Source of the DNA: Spirosoma oryzicola
GTDB taxonomy: Bacteria > Bacteroidota > Bacteroidia > Cytophagales > Spirosomataceae
Direction: 5' to 3'
DNA: 64,000 nt
Assembly (NCBI RefSeq): GCF_021233055.1
Contig: NZ_CP089538.1
Coordinates: 3,860,501 to 3,924,500 of the forward strand
The notes under the pieces were generated by a model. It was given only the letters and a program-made list of their open reading frames with translations, ran no database searches and was not told the DNA's origin. Every line of letters begins with the position of its first letter. Position 1 is the first letter of the stretch. Shown here piece after piece: positions 24,382-33,505 of the stretch. The translations under genes and the position numbers were made by a program.

Positions 24382-25626
24382 ATGATAAAAAATGATATCA
24401 ATAATATAGCATTAGATCAGATTCCTACTACCGAGACCGAATACTTTGAATTTAAGTCTAGTAACCTTAAAAATAATCTAGACTCTTTAGCAAATAAACT
24501 AGGAAAAGCTGTTTCAGGATTTGCAAATTCTGGTGGCGGCTATTTTATCATTGGTATAGATGAAAAAACAGGTAATGTCGATGGAGGAATACCAATCAAA
24601 ATTGGACGATTACCAACGATAGACTGGATCGATAAGATGATTTATCAACTTGTAGAGCCCACTCCACTATATGAAAGAAAATTGATTTTTGATTCAAAGA
24701 ACCGAGGAACTATTGATAAAGACTGCGCAGTCTTGATTGTATACATACATGAGAGTTACACTGGCCCTCATATGTCAGATGGGAAGTACTACATTAGAGC
24801 TGGTGTTCATACTGATCCGGCTCGGAATTTTATAGTTGAAGCTATTAGAGCTAAAAGGTATCAATCAAAACCAAAGCTAACTCACCTTTTTCGACTTAAA
24901 CCAAGTAATGAACAAGTGCTTCAGCTAGGCATTGTAGCTTTAACAGATGCATCAGCAATTAATATAAGCATTCAAATATTTCCTCTACCAAAAAGAATGG
25001 AAGGCCGAGAAAAGGATTTCCCAATAGCAATTACTTTGATAGATCGCAACAACCCTTTTTATTTTGATGTCTCTCTATTTGCCGATTCAAATGAAAAATT
25101 TGGCGATAATATTACCTTACAGATTGAGTACTATGATATTCTCAGTAACAAATATTACGAGGAGCGTAAAATAGGCGTTAATAATGCAACCCCGCCCATA
25201 ACCATAGGTAGCACTCCTGACAAAAAAATCGTACAAGCTCTTGAATCGATTGAAAAAGCAGTATCTAAAATAGATACCTCTCGAAAGAGTATTAACAAAC
25301 CTATCGTTACGACTTCTAACGAAAGTTTAAAGCAAGCCTTTGTAAATATTCAAAGACTTATTCCAGAATTATTGTCAGAGATGAGAGCTGACTTGGTAGA
25401 TCAACCATTTATACGAGAATTTATTCTATTTAGTAAACATTGGATATATAATCACGATCACAATAATGACATTTTTATGTATTATTATGAAGACCATACT
25501 TACTTGCGTAATAAGCTAAGGATACTAGAAAATTACGGTTTAGTTTATGAAATTACCTATAACAAGGTCGATCGGTTTGTTTTATTAGAGCCGTTCGTCG
25601 AATATTTAAATGAATATAACTCCTAA
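24382..25626 (+). CDS. AlbA_2 (Schlafen-type) domain protein, AT-rich
   Basis: 414 residues. The N-terminal 160 residues are an AlbA_2 domain: TEYFEFKSS (the Glu-x-Lys motif), VSGFANSGGGYFIIGIDEKT (the glycine-rich motif) and GKYYIRAGVHTDPA. The remainder is an unassigned region, about 170-290 beta-rich and 330-414 helical (LRNKLRILENYGLVYEITY could be a winged helix). AlbA_2 proteins are transcriptional regulators or, in Schlafen relatives, nucleases, and are frequent in defence and mobile islands. The gene is clearly more AT-rich than both neighbours, which are core genes, so it looks recently acquired. No partner gene is present. Confidence 0.85.
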   Translation: MIKNDINNIALDQIPTTETEYFEFKSSNLKNNLDSLANKLGKAVSGFANSGGGYFIIGIDEKTGNVDGGIPIKIGRLPTIDWIDKMIYQLVEPTPLYERKLIFDSKNRGTIDKDCAVLIVYIHESYTGPHMSDGKYYIRAGVHTDPARNFIVEAIRAKRYQSKPKLTHLFRLKPSNEQVLQLGIVALTDASAINISIQIFPLPKRMEGREKDFPIAITLIDRNNPFYFDVSLFADSNEKFGDNITLQIEYYDILSNKYYEERKIGVNNATPPITIGSTPDKKIVQALESIEKAVSKIDTSRKSINKPIVTTSNESLKQAFVNIQRLIPELLSEMRADLVDQPFIREFILFSKHWIYNHDHNNDIFMYYYEDHTYLRNKLRILENYGLVYEITYNKVDRFVLLEPFVEYLNEYNS

Positions 25627-25681
25627 AACGAATCATACAAATTAACAACCTTATTATACAATCAACCGGCGGCTTTTGTTT

Positions 25682-27523
25682 TTACTCGTTCAGCATGACG
25701 GCCATCATGTACCAGGCCGCATGAGGAAGCCATTGTTCAGCCCACCGCCAGTCGGCGTCTTTCCCGGTCATTTTATACGATAGGTTGAAATCGATATCGT
25801 CTTCGTTGGCTATCCCCGACGTGATGCCGTTGACAATACCGCCGGGCGCATTGGTGTATTCAAACGTCCCAAAGAATCCGTAGGCCGGATTGTTATGTCC
25901 AGCACCTTGCAACATGCTGGCATCGTAGGGATTCAGGCCGAGTATCCAGTTCAGTTGATCAAGTGCAAAGCGGTCCAGACGGTCCCGCATCGGTTTATCG
26001 TCGGTGAACAGCGTAGCGGCCAAACGAGCGGCCGTCGCCATTGAACCCAGCCGCGCATTTTCACCCTGCCACCAGGGCGAGGCTTCGCTACCGTGTGGAA
26101 AAAAGAATGTTGTGCGCCGACTGCCGAGCGTGTCCTGCACCAACTGCCGACTGTAGCCAAACGGATTGTTGACTTCGTTCGTTACAGCCATTTCGTAGGT
26201 CATTGATCGCCTGACGGTTTCTTTGATGTCCTTTTGTTTCTCGGTCGAAGCTAGTGGATAATAATACAGCAGACTGACCAACGGCAAACCGGCATCTGAG
26301 GGGTGGAAAAAGGGCCGATCCTGATCATCAGCCCGCCAGTAATCCCGGTAATTTTTCCACGTAGCGAGTCGATTGACGAGTTGTTGCGCCCGCTTATCGG
26401 CAGCTTGTTTATACACATCTTTCTTGGTAGCCTTGTATAACTCCGTAGCGGCACTCAGCGCGCAATAATCATCAACGATGTTTTCTTTGCCGTCGTTGGT
26501 CATCGCTACGTTGTTTTTTTCGAGAAAGGCAAACGCGCTTTCAGCCGCTTTCAGGTAAGCCGTCGGGCTGTAGTCACCGACCCTATCATTAGCATAGGTC
26601 GACGCCATCGCCAAAGCGGCAATAGCCACGCCCCCACCCGACCGATAACTGACCTGATAGCTGCGCCAGTTGGTTTCGTCGGCGGCACTGGTCAGCGTTT
26701 GATCTTTGGTTTGCTTGATGCGATACGCCTTATCTTCCGCCTGAATCACCCGATCTTTCGCCAGCTTACCGGGGCCGGGCGCTTTTACCGAGCGATAAAA
26801 CGAGCCGTCCTTTGCCTGCACACGAACCAGATAATCAGCCCCGTACATCGCTTCGTCCAGCAATCGACGCAGGTACTGCCGAAAATCGGTTCCGGGCCGT
26901 TTCAACAGATGCTCGTGCGTCTTAAACAAACTCCAGGCGGTCAGCGAGATTTGTTGCGGATTGAAGTATGATGAGAACGTCAGGTGCGAAAGGTGTTTAC
27001 CGTAGTCGCCGGTGGCGTCGTACCAACCGCCGTGTACGTCGAGCGTATCGGCAGGTCGTCCGGCCAATGTTAAGTGATGATCGGCTTTGTCGAGCAGACC
27101 CGAACTGCGCTGCCCTTTGAAGTAATAAATCACATCGGACAGCGTCTGCTGTTCCAGCACATTTTTACCGATCACAAACGGGTACGACGAAATCGGCTTG
27201 CCCGAGGCCGTAACCTGCACTCGATATTTTCCTTCGGTGGTGTAGGGCGAGAAATCAATGGTCCAGAAACGCCAGTTTTTCCACGTATTGACGGGACCAC
27301 TAAACGCGGTTTTTCCCGAATAAGCAACCTTCCCCGTCTCGGTATTGACGAGTTGAAAATCGGGAATAGAAAGCTGCTGATCCGCAATGACAATAGCCCG
27401 TTTTGCCTTACTTCCTTCGTAACCAACCTGATTGGTTAGTACCTTGATCGATTGCGCCTGTAGTAAAAAAGAAAGTTGAAAAAAAAGAGCCAGTATGCTC
27501 TTTCGAAGTACTTGTCCAGACAT
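25682..27523 (-). CDS. Glycoside hydrolase family 9 (endoglucanase-type), secreted
   Basis: 613 residues with a signal peptide ending near LLQAQ. An Ig-like cellulase N-terminal domain (about 25-120: IKVLTNQVGYE...KRAIVIAD) precedes the GH9 (alpha/alpha)6 barrel. Catalytic base region GGWYDATGDYGKH has Asp169 and Asp173; the C-terminal catalytic acid is Glu574 in IANEDDIDFN. All essential residues are present and the length is normal. It should cleave beta-1,4-glucans or related beta-linked glycans in the periplasm or outside. It is followed closely by the ThuA-like gene upstream on the same strand, so the two may be one unit. Confidence 0.93.
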   Translation of the reverse strand: MSGQVLRKSILALFFQLSFLLQAQSIKVLTNQVGYEGSKAKRAIVIADQQLSIPDFQLVNTETGKVAYSGKTAFSGPVNTWKNWRFWTIDFSPYTTEGKYRVQVTASGKPISSYPFVIGKNVLEQQTLSDVIYYFKGQRSSGLLDKADHHLTLAGRPADTLDVHGGWYDATGDYGKHLSHLTFSSYFNPQQISLTAWSLFKTHEHLLKRPGTDFRQYLRRLLDEAMYGADYLVRVQAKDGSFYRSVKAPGPGKLAKDRVIQAEDKAYRIKQTKDQTLTSAADETNWRSYQVSYRSGGGVAIAALAMASTYANDRVGDYSPTAYLKAAESAFAFLEKNNVAMTNDGKENIVDDYCALSAATELYKATKKDVYKQAADKRAQQLVNRLATWKNYRDYWRADDQDRPFFHPSDAGLPLVSLLYYYPLASTEKQKDIKETVRRSMTYEMAVTNEVNNPFGYSRQLVQDTLGSRRTTFFFPHGSEASPWWQGENARLGSMATAARLAATLFTDDKPMRDRLDRFALDQLNWILGLNPYDASMLQGAGHNNPAYGFFGTFEYTNAPGGIVNGITSGIANEDDIDFNLSYKMTGKDADWRWAEQWLPHAAWYMMAVMLNE

Positions 27524-27570
27524 GGTAGAGGATAAGTTCGACGCTTGGTAAGCACGCCATTCGTTGTTAT

Positions 27571-28350
27571 TTATTTTCCAGCTCCCCAGAAAACAGCATT
27601 CCGAAAAATCGTCACAAACGCCTTATTTTCGAAAAGATTGGGGTGATGGCCCATGAAAATATACACGTTGCGAGCTTTCATGTGCTCGTTGGACCAGACA
27701 ACCGGGTGATCGCCCCCCATTTTGATCTCCGAATCAGGCGAATACGTCGATTCATCAACCGTAGCCAGTACATTGACATTGGGTCGGGGACTTTTATTGT
27801 AGGTGTACCATTCCTCTTTCTGAACGTCGAACGTTGCGGGTACGCCTTTCATACAAGGATGGTTTGTCGCTTCGACATGTACCGTTGCCTTAGCGAAACT
27901 GGCGATGTAGTTTTTATACCGGATACCGCCCATAAACTCCGAAAACCAGGGCCACATCGGGTAACCGTCAAATTCGCCCAGCAGGGTAGCGTGGTGAAAT
28001 CCAATCCAGCCCCCTTTGCCTTCGGTGATGTATTTCTGAAAGGCCGCTTTTGCCGCATCGCTCCACGCGTACGGCGGATAATTCAACTGAATAAACAACT
28101 GATATTTCGCCAAAAACGCGTCATTAATCGGTTCCGCATTTTCGATGTAATCGACCGTAAACTTGTTTTCGTCAGCCAGTTGTTTCAACCATTCCTTGGC
28201 AGCAGCCACAAAAGGCGCATGAACCCCACCGGCCTCTGTCATAGCAACCACCCTAAACACCGGTTTCCTGGACTGGGCGAACGTTACAATCCCATAGCAG
28301 ACGAATAGAAGGACCAGCAAACTGGTGCGCGCAATAACTCGCTTATTCAT
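27571..28350 (-). CDS. Secreted ThuA-like domain protein
   Basis: 259 residues with a signal peptide (LLVLLFVCYGIVTFAQ). The body is a ThuA-like fold related to class I glutamine amidotransferases: FRVVAMTEAGGVHAPFVAAA, LAKYQLFIQLNYPPYAW, GKGGWIGFHHATLLGEF, and C-terminal GGDHPVVWSNEHMKARNVYI with MGHHPNLFEN. ThuA-like proteins are associated with sugar use in Bacteroidota and Planctomycetes, with no established reaction. It is transcribed 48 bases upstream of the GH9 gene on the same strand, which supports a role in glycan use. Confidence 0.88.
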   Translation of the reverse strand: MNKRVIARTSLLVLLFVCYGIVTFAQSRKPVFRVVAMTEAGGVHAPFVAAAKEWLKQLADENKFTVDYIENAEPINDAFLAKYQLFIQLNYPPYAWSDAAKAAFQKYITEGKGGWIGFHHATLLGEFDGYPMWPWFSEFMGGIRYKNYIASFAKATVHVEATNHPCMKGVPATFDVQKEEWYTYNKSPRPNVNVLATVDESTYSPDSEIKMGGDHPVVWSNEHMKARNVYIFMGHHPNLFENKAFVTIFRNAVFWGAGK

Positions 28351-28656
28351 GCTTTTCTAGAAATTCCAGGTGATTTGTTCGGCGCTGCACAACAGAAACT
28401 AAACAAGCGTGTCAGCACACAAAAAAGCTACAAATTGATCAGATTACCGAATTTATGGTAAGTGATCGAGCGAAGTTCTACCGGTTTCTGGCTATCACTG
28501 TGCTCTATACAAGCCGCTCGGCCTATTTTTACGTATCTTTGATAAGAATTTCACTCCTGACCCTAGCCGATTTACTTTACGAACAGCTCCGAACGGCCTG
28601 CTTGATTCGGCAGCTACTATCCTACACTAGTTTCAGGTGTTGACTCTTATTGCAGT
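28351..28656. other. Divergent intergenic region, promoters only
   Basis: About 300 bases between the ThuA-like gene (minus) and the EEP-family gene (plus). It contains one exact TAnnTTTG box at 28534. A 62-codon open frame inside starts without a ribosome site and looks random. Confidence 0.5.
28534..28541 (+). promoter_or_regulatory. Possible -7 box TATCTTTG
   Basis: Exact Bacteroidota -7 consensus, about 115 bases before the ATG at 28657. No convincing -33 TTTG. Confidence 0.35.
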
Positions 28657-29700
28657 ATGATTGCCCCCACATCGTCAAAAATTTCCCGGCATAAGGTTGC
28701 TTCTTCTTTCTTCCACGCACGACGGGTTGGTCGCTGGCTGGCTTTTTTATCCATTTCTCTCTTCGCGTGTTCGCTAATAGGGCGCGTTTTCGGGCGCTAC
28801 TATTTTCTGGAATTGTTCAGTCACTTCGCTGTTCAATATCAGTGGCTATCGTATGGCTTTTTGGGCTTGTGGGCAATCTACGGGCTTGTTTACCGAAAAA
28901 TGGCCACGCTGTTCCTGCCGGGTCTGTCCGTCGCGTTACTGGTCAGTACAATTTACATCAACGAAACGCCTTGGGTGGTGGGTGATTACGATACGCCTAT
29001 TCCAGCCCCTACCGGCGATGTCCGCGTATTTCACGCCAACGTTCTGTACGCGCGGGAGGAGTATGTAACAACGGTCGCTATGCTACACCAGTACCGCTCC
29101 GATCTGTTTGTGTTGCAGGAAATGACACCCGCTACCATTCGTCTGGTAACGGATAAGGTAAAAAATGAATTTCCGTACTGGTTTGCCTGCTATTCGAAAG
29201 GCGGAGTCTGGACGCTGGTGGGAAGCCGAACCCCGTTCCAGGTTGATCAGGCGTTGGCTCGTCGGCTTCGCATCATTTCGCTGACGACGCAGGTACGCGG
29301 TCGGAAGGTTACGTTGTTGACCGTTCATCCACGTACACCGCTCGTTCCGACCTGGTTTCGCGAACGGAATAAGCAGTTAGCGTATGCCGCACGTAAAGCG
29401 CGAACCAATGCCACACCAACGGTTTTGATCGGTGACTTCAACATCAGTATTTTCTCGCCGATTTACGACGAAATATTCCAACCAACCGACGCATCGTCAA
29501 ACCGTACCACCAGCAACGGTCAGCTAACCGCAGCCCGGCGTGTCAAGACGCAACCGACCTGGCCGAGCTTTTTTCCGCTCATCAAGATTCCCATCGATCA
29601 CGCCTTTGTCAACAATGGATTCACGCCATTGCTGTTCCGAACCATTGACCAGTCCGGTTCGGACCATCGCGCCGTTGTCGTTGATTTGAAAATCAGATAG
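28657..29700 (+). CDS. Membrane-anchored endonuclease/exonuclease/phosphatase-family protein
   Basis: 347 residues. Three hydrophobic helices lie at about 24-45, 55-75 and 85-105 (LAFLSISLFACSLIG, LSYGFLGLWAIYGLVY, TLFLPGLSVALLVSTIY). After them comes an EEP catalytic domain: VFHANVLY with the first Asn, FVLQEMTPAT with the metal-binding Glu, HPRTPL, IGDFNIS and the final SGSDHRAVVV. All core residues are visible. The domain would face the periplasm; relatives with this layout are sometimes named VanJ-like. Substrate unknown (lipid phosphate, nucleic acid or sugar phosphate). Followed by a 69-bp palindrome. Confidence 0.88.
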   Translation: MIAPTSSKISRHKVASSFFHARRVGRWLAFLSISLFACSLIGRVFGRYYFLELFSHFAVQYQWLSYGFLGLWAIYGLVYRKMATLFLPGLSVALLVSTIYINETPWVVGDYDTPIPAPTGDVRVFHANVLYAREEYVTTVAMLHQYRSDLFVLQEMTPATIRLVTDKVKNEFPYWFACYSKGGVWTLVGSRTPFQVDQALARRLRIISLTTQVRGRKVTLLTVHPRTPLVPTWFRERNKQLAYAARKARTNATPTVLIGDFNISIFSPIYDEIFQPTDASSNRTTSNGQLTAARRVKTQPTWPSFFPLIKIPIDHAFVNNGFTPLLFRTIDQSGSDHRAVVVDLKIR

Positions 29701-29733
29701 ATTTTTTAGATTTTTTTTGTGGCTACTCCTAAG

Positions 29734-29802
29734 ATAAATAGACGATAGAAGTCAAATGCCATATCTCCAAGATATGGCATTTGACTTCTATCGTCTATTT
29801 AT
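29734..29802. repeat. 69-bp perfect palindrome (33-bp arms, 3-base loop), copy A
   Basis: Arms begin ATAAATAGACGATAGAAGTC and end GCCATATCT on either side of CCA. Every one of 33 positions pairs. The central 21 bases are the exact reverse complement of those in the palindrome at 35506-35574, while the outer 24 bases of each arm are unrelated. It lies between convergent genes, so it can terminate both transcripts, although it is far longer than ordinary terminators. Confidence 0.9.
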
Positions 29803-29818
29803 GCACTATCTTACTGCT

Positions 29819-30817
29819 TTATTTAGACGCCAGATGGGCGGCAACTTCGGCTAAACGGGTTGCATAGCCCCACTCGTTATCGTACCAGGCCGCAACCGAC
29901 AGCAAGTCACCCTGCTTGGCAGTCAGCGGCAAATCGACAATTGAGGTGTGCGGGTCAGCAACGATGCGATTAGAAGCCCACTCGCCTTCCAGCACGTCCA
30001 TAACACCTTTTAAAGGTTCCTCCTTAGCCGCTTTCCGGAAGGCTTCGTTTACTTCTTCGACCGTACACTCTTTTTCGGTCAACAGGTTCAGTTCGGCAAT
30101 ACTGCCCGTCCGCACCGGCACGCGGTACGCTTTACCCGTAATTTGCAGGTCCGGCCAGATAAACTTCAGTGCCTTAGCCGCACCCGACGACGATGGAATC
30201 ACATTTTCGGCAGCGGCCCACGAATCACGACGGTCTTTCATCGGCTGGTCGGTCAGTGATTGCGTATTTGTGTACGCGTGTACCGTCGAGAACAGTCCCG
30301 ATTTGATGCCGAAGTTATCTTTGATCACTTTCACAACAGCCGCCAACGCATTGGTCGTACAGCTGGCCATGCTGATAATTTTATGCTTCTCTGGATCAAA
30401 CGTATCCAGGTTGATTCCTTTCAATAGTACGGCGTCGCAGTCGTCCAGCGATTTGCTGGCAGCACTAACCAACACGCGTTTTGCACCCCGGTCAATGTGC
30501 GCCTGTGCTATCGAACGAACCGTAGCCCGGCCTGTGCAGTCGATCACCAGATCAACGCCTAACGAGCCCCAGTCGGGAATTTCTTTAGCGGAGTTGTAAT
30601 AAGGAATATCCTGATCACCGATCTTAAGATGACCTTCCGTGCCACTGACCGGCTCAGGCCAGCGACCATAGTTGGTGTCTACCGAGAAAAGGGCAGCCAA
30701 CGTAGGCTCGTCTTTGATGTCGGCGATAGCGACTGGTGTGAAGAGGTTGTCGCGGAGAGCAACCCGAAGAACCGTGCGACCAATTCGACCGAAGCCGAAT
30801 AAAGCTATTTTGTTCAT
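29819..30817 (-). CDS. gap: Glyceraldehyde-3-phosphate dehydrogenase
   Basis: 332 residues. NAD-binding motif FGFGRIGRTVLR at the start, catalytic Cys153 in SMASCTTNALA, and general-base His180 in FSTVHAYTNTQ. The substrate site RAAAEN-type sequence reads SWAAAENVIPSSSGAAK, and WYDNEWGYA is near the end. Its reaction is glycolytic conversion of glyceraldehyde-3-phosphate to 1,3-bisphosphoglycerate. It is divergent from gpmA, another glycolytic enzyme, with about 190 bases between, so a shared control region is possible. Cofactor choice cannot be settled from motifs alone, though Asp33 after the first beta-strand favours NAD. Confidence 0.96.
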   Translation of the reverse strand: MNKIALFGFGRIGRTVLRVALRDNLFTPVAIADIKDEPTLAALFSVDTNYGRWPEPVSGTEGHLKIGDQDIPYYNSAKEIPDWGSLGVDLVIDCTGRATVRSIAQAHIDRGAKRVLVSAASKSLDDCDAVLLKGINLDTFDPEKHKIISMASCTTNALAAVVKVIKDNFGIKSGLFSTVHAYTNTQSLTDQPMKDRRDSWAAAENVIPSSSGAAKALKFIWPDLQITGKAYRVPVRTGSIAELNLLTEKECTVEEVNEAFRKAAKEEPLKGVMDVLEGEWASNRIVADPHTSIVDLPLTAKQGDLLSVAAWYDNEWGYATRLAEVAAHLASK

Positions 30818-31010
30818 AGTGAGGTTGATAAAAAAGGAACTTGCCGTCCTTCAGCAGAACAGCTGTTTACTGAGTACGCGTACTCATTTTGACAACACTC
30901 GAAAACAAATTGCTGTTTCAAAAACCCGGTTAATGATTTTATAATCCTTATTTGGGCAAACACTTATGCGTTTTAGGTAGTCATGATTAATACCAGCAGA
31001 CACCCACCTT

Positions 31011-31616
31011 ATGGCTTTATTCGTCATCGTCCGACACGGACAATCGCAATGGAACCTCGAAAATCGGTTTACCGGTAGCGTAGATACTCCCCTAACCGAG
31101 TTGGGTCGTCATGAAGCCCGCGAAGCCGGAACCCTGCTTAAAGCAGACCACTTCGATAGAGGGTTTACCTCCGTTCTGCAACGGGCCATTGAAACGATGG
31201 ACATTATCCTGCACGAGATCGGCCAGACAGACATCCCCATCGAACGCAGCGCGGCCCTCAATGAACGCATGTACGGTGATTTGCAGGGCATGAACAAGCA
31301 TGAAGCAGAAGAACGGTTTGGAGCAGAGCAGGTGTTTCGATGGCGACGCGGCTATGCCGACCAACCACCCAACGGCGAGAGCTTATCCGATACCTACAAC
31401 CGCGTCGTTCCTTATTTCGAGTCTACAATTTTGCCGTGTCTTCAAGCTGAAAAGAATGTGTTGGTTGCGGCCCACGGCAATAGTTTACGCGCACTGCTGA
31501 TGAGGCTGGAAGCGATCAGCCCCGAATCGATCGAGAAAGTCGAGTTGGCTACGGGTATTCCACGGCAGTATACTTTCGACCCAGCAACGGGCGCGTTCGT
31601 GTTACGACCAAAATAA
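31011..31616 (+). CDS. gpmA: 2,3-bisphosphoglycerate-dependent phosphoglycerate mutase
   Basis: 201 residues, the short form common in Bacteroidota (proteobacterial GpmA has about 250). Catalytic His9 is in IVRHGQSQWNLENRFTG, the acid is in LNERMYGDLQGMNK, and the second His155 is in AAHGNSLRALLM. It interconverts 3- and 2-phosphoglycerate in glycolysis. Located divergently from gap, one of three glycolysis/C2 enzymes in the window together with gap and acs. Start at ATG 31011 fits the family. Confidence 0.95.
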   Translation: MALFVIVRHGQSQWNLENRFTGSVDTPLTELGRHEAREAGTLLKADHFDRGFTSVLQRAIETMDIILHEIGQTDIPIERSAALNERMYGDLQGMNKHEAEERFGAEQVFRWRRGYADQPPNGESLSDTYNRVVPYFESTILPCLQAEKNVLVAAHGNSLRALLMRLEAISPESIEKVELATGIPRQYTFDPATGAFVLRPK

Positions 31617-31832
31617 CACTGTACACAACCACACCCTCGTGATCAGACAGTACGCTTGCTTACGATAGCACACTGTTTTTCACTAATTAATCTGAGAAAC
31701 GACTACGCCATCAAGCCGAGAAAAATTAAGAGATGGTGGGTAGAAGGTGGCTTAAATTTTCCTTCTTACCTAAACACCAAGCAAAGTCTAATGGTTAAGT
31801 AGACAGAAAGACAACGTTTAGCCTTTTGAACA

Positions 31833-33434
31833 ATGGAAACACAAAACCAGAACGGTAACGGTCATCAAACAAACGGTCAGTCTTCTCAAGATGACCAGAC
31901 CTTAACCACTCGCCAGGGGCATCCGATTAGCAATAACCAGAGCGTCCGTACGGTCGGGAGTCGTGGGCCAACCACGCTGGAAAACTATCAGTTCATCGAA
32001 AAGATCACTCATTTCGATCGGGAGCGGATTCCAGAGCGTGTCGTACACGCTCGTGGGGCTGGCGCGCATGGCTATTTTGAAGCCTACGGTACAGCCGGTG
32101 ACGAACCCGTTTCTAAATACACCCGGGCAAAACTGTTCCAGCAGAAGGGCAAGAAAACACCCGTTTTCGTACGGTTCTCGTCGGTTATTCACGGTGGTCA
32201 CTCGCCCGAAACCCTGCGTGATCCACGCGGCTTTGCGGTGAAATTCTACACAGAAGACGGCAACTGGGATTTGGTGGGCAACAACCTGAAAGTGTTCTTT
32301 ATCCGCGATGCGATGAAGTTCCCGGATCTTGTTCATGCTTTTAAGCCCGATCCAGTAACGAACCGGCAGGATGGTGAGCGTATTTTTGATTTTATCAGCA
32401 ATACGCCGGAAGCAATGCACATGATTACGTTCCTGTTTTCGCCTTGGGGTATACCGGCCAACTACCGGCAGATGCAGGGATCGGGGGTAAATACCTACAA
32501 GTGGGTGAACGATGCGGGCGAAGGCGTCCTGGTGAAATACCATTGGGAGCCAAAGCAAGGCATCAAAAACCTAACGCAGGAGCAAGCCGAGCAGATTCAG
32601 GGTAAGAACTTTAACCACGCGACTCAGGATCTTTACGATGCTATCGAGCGGGGCGACTTCCCAGAGTGGGAATTGTTTGTTCAGATTATGAGCGACGACG
32701 ATCATCCGGAACTTGATTTTGATCCGCTGGATGACACCAAGCTGTGGCCAACCGATCAATTTCCCTTCCTGCCCGTTGGCCGGATGGTGCTGGATAAAAA
32801 CCCCGTCAACTATTTTGCGGAAGTAGAACAAGCGGCCTTCGGAACGGGCGTTCTGGTGGATGGCCTTGACTTCTCGGACGACAAGATGCTTCAGGGACGT
32901 ACCTTATCGTATTCCGATACGCAACGGTACCGGGTTGGTCCTAACTACCTACAACTGCCTATTAACGCGCCGAAGAAACGGGTTGCCACTAATCAGCGTG
33001 ACGGTCAGATGACGTTCATGGTCGATGCTGCTCCGGGTCAAAACCCGCACGTGAACTACGAGCCATCATCATTAGGTGGTTTGAAGGAATCGCAGAAAGT
33101 TGGCCCAGACCATACCCCGTACGTGGCGGGTAATCTGGTCCGGCAGAAACTGGAACGGACGAACGACTTCAAGCAAGCGGGCGAACGTTACCGGTTGCAC
33201 GAAGACTGGGAGCGCGACGACCTGATTAATAACCTGGTGAGCACCCTGAAACCGGCGCATAAGATTGTACAGGACAAGATGATCGAGTTGTTCACAAAAT
33301 GTGATGAAGATTACGGTCGCCGGGTTGCCGAAGGTCTACGGCAAGGTAACAGCGAACAACCCGTTTTGGCAGAGACCCAAGCCGAAGGGGTACGTCAGGC
33401 TACCGAAGATTCACAGGAAGCGCAGCCTTATTAA
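31833..33434 (+). CDS. Haem catalase with long N-terminal extension
   Basis: 533 residues. The first 45 residues are Gln/Asn-rich and disordered, then the catalase core: [20 protein letters not shown] with catalytic His72, [14 protein letters not shown] with Asn150, and proximal haem ligand Tyr360 in [10 protein letters not shown]. The C-terminal 40 residues are charged and not conserved. It breaks down hydrogen peroxide. Sister gene at 41507 is about 60 residues shorter at the two ends; the two share order and motifs but differ in flanks. Probably monocistronic, with a bidirectional terminator after it. Confidence 0.96.
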   Translation: METQNQNGNGHQTNGQSSQDDQTLTTRQGHPISNNQSVRTVGSRGPTTLENYQFIEKITHFDRERIPERVVHARGAGAHGYFEAYGTAGDEPVSKYTRAKLFQQKGKKTPVFVRFSSVIHGGHSPETLRDPRGFAVKFYTEDGNWDLVGNNLKVFFIRDAMKFPDLVHAFKPDPVTNRQDGERIFDFISNTPEAMHMITFLFSPWGIPANYRQMQGSGVNTYKWVNDAGEGVLVKYHWEPKQGIKNLTQEQAEQIQGKNFNHATQDLYDAIERGDFPEWELFVQIMSDDDHPELDFDPLDDTKLWPTDQFPFLPVGRMVLDKNPVNYFAEVEQAAFGTGVLVDGLDFSDDKMLQGRTLSYSDTQRYRVGPNYLQLPINAPKKRVATNQRDGQMTFMVDAAPGQNPHVNYEPSSLGGLKESQKVGPDHTPYVAGNLVRQKLERTNDFKQAGERYRLHEDWERDDLINNLVSTLKPAHKIVQDKMIELFTKCDEDYGRRVAEGLRQGNSEQPVLAETQAEGVRQATEDSQEAQPY

Positions 33435-33449
33435 ACTTAGACCCAGCGT

Positions 33450-33493
33450 CTAAACAGAAAGAGCCCTCATACACGAGGGCTCTTTCTGTTTAG
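33450..33493. terminator. Bidirectional terminator, 19-bp stem
   Basis: CTAAACAGAAAGAGCCCTC and its perfect complement at 33475-33493 with a 6-base loop. It lies between the convergent catalase and Kelch genes and contains A/T runs on both sides. Confidence 0.9.
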
Positions 33494-33505
33494 TACAAAA
33501 AGTAT

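Noticed and set aside
27643..28308. 221-codon frame opposite the ThuA-like gene
   Set aside because: Shadow; the minus-strand product has a signal peptide and family motifs.
29916..30599. 227-codon frame opposite gap
   Set aside because: Shadow of a highly conserved enzyme.
31902..32558. 218-codon frame opposite the first catalase gene
   Set aside because: Shadow of conserved catalase codons; a similar shadow occurs opposite the second catalase.
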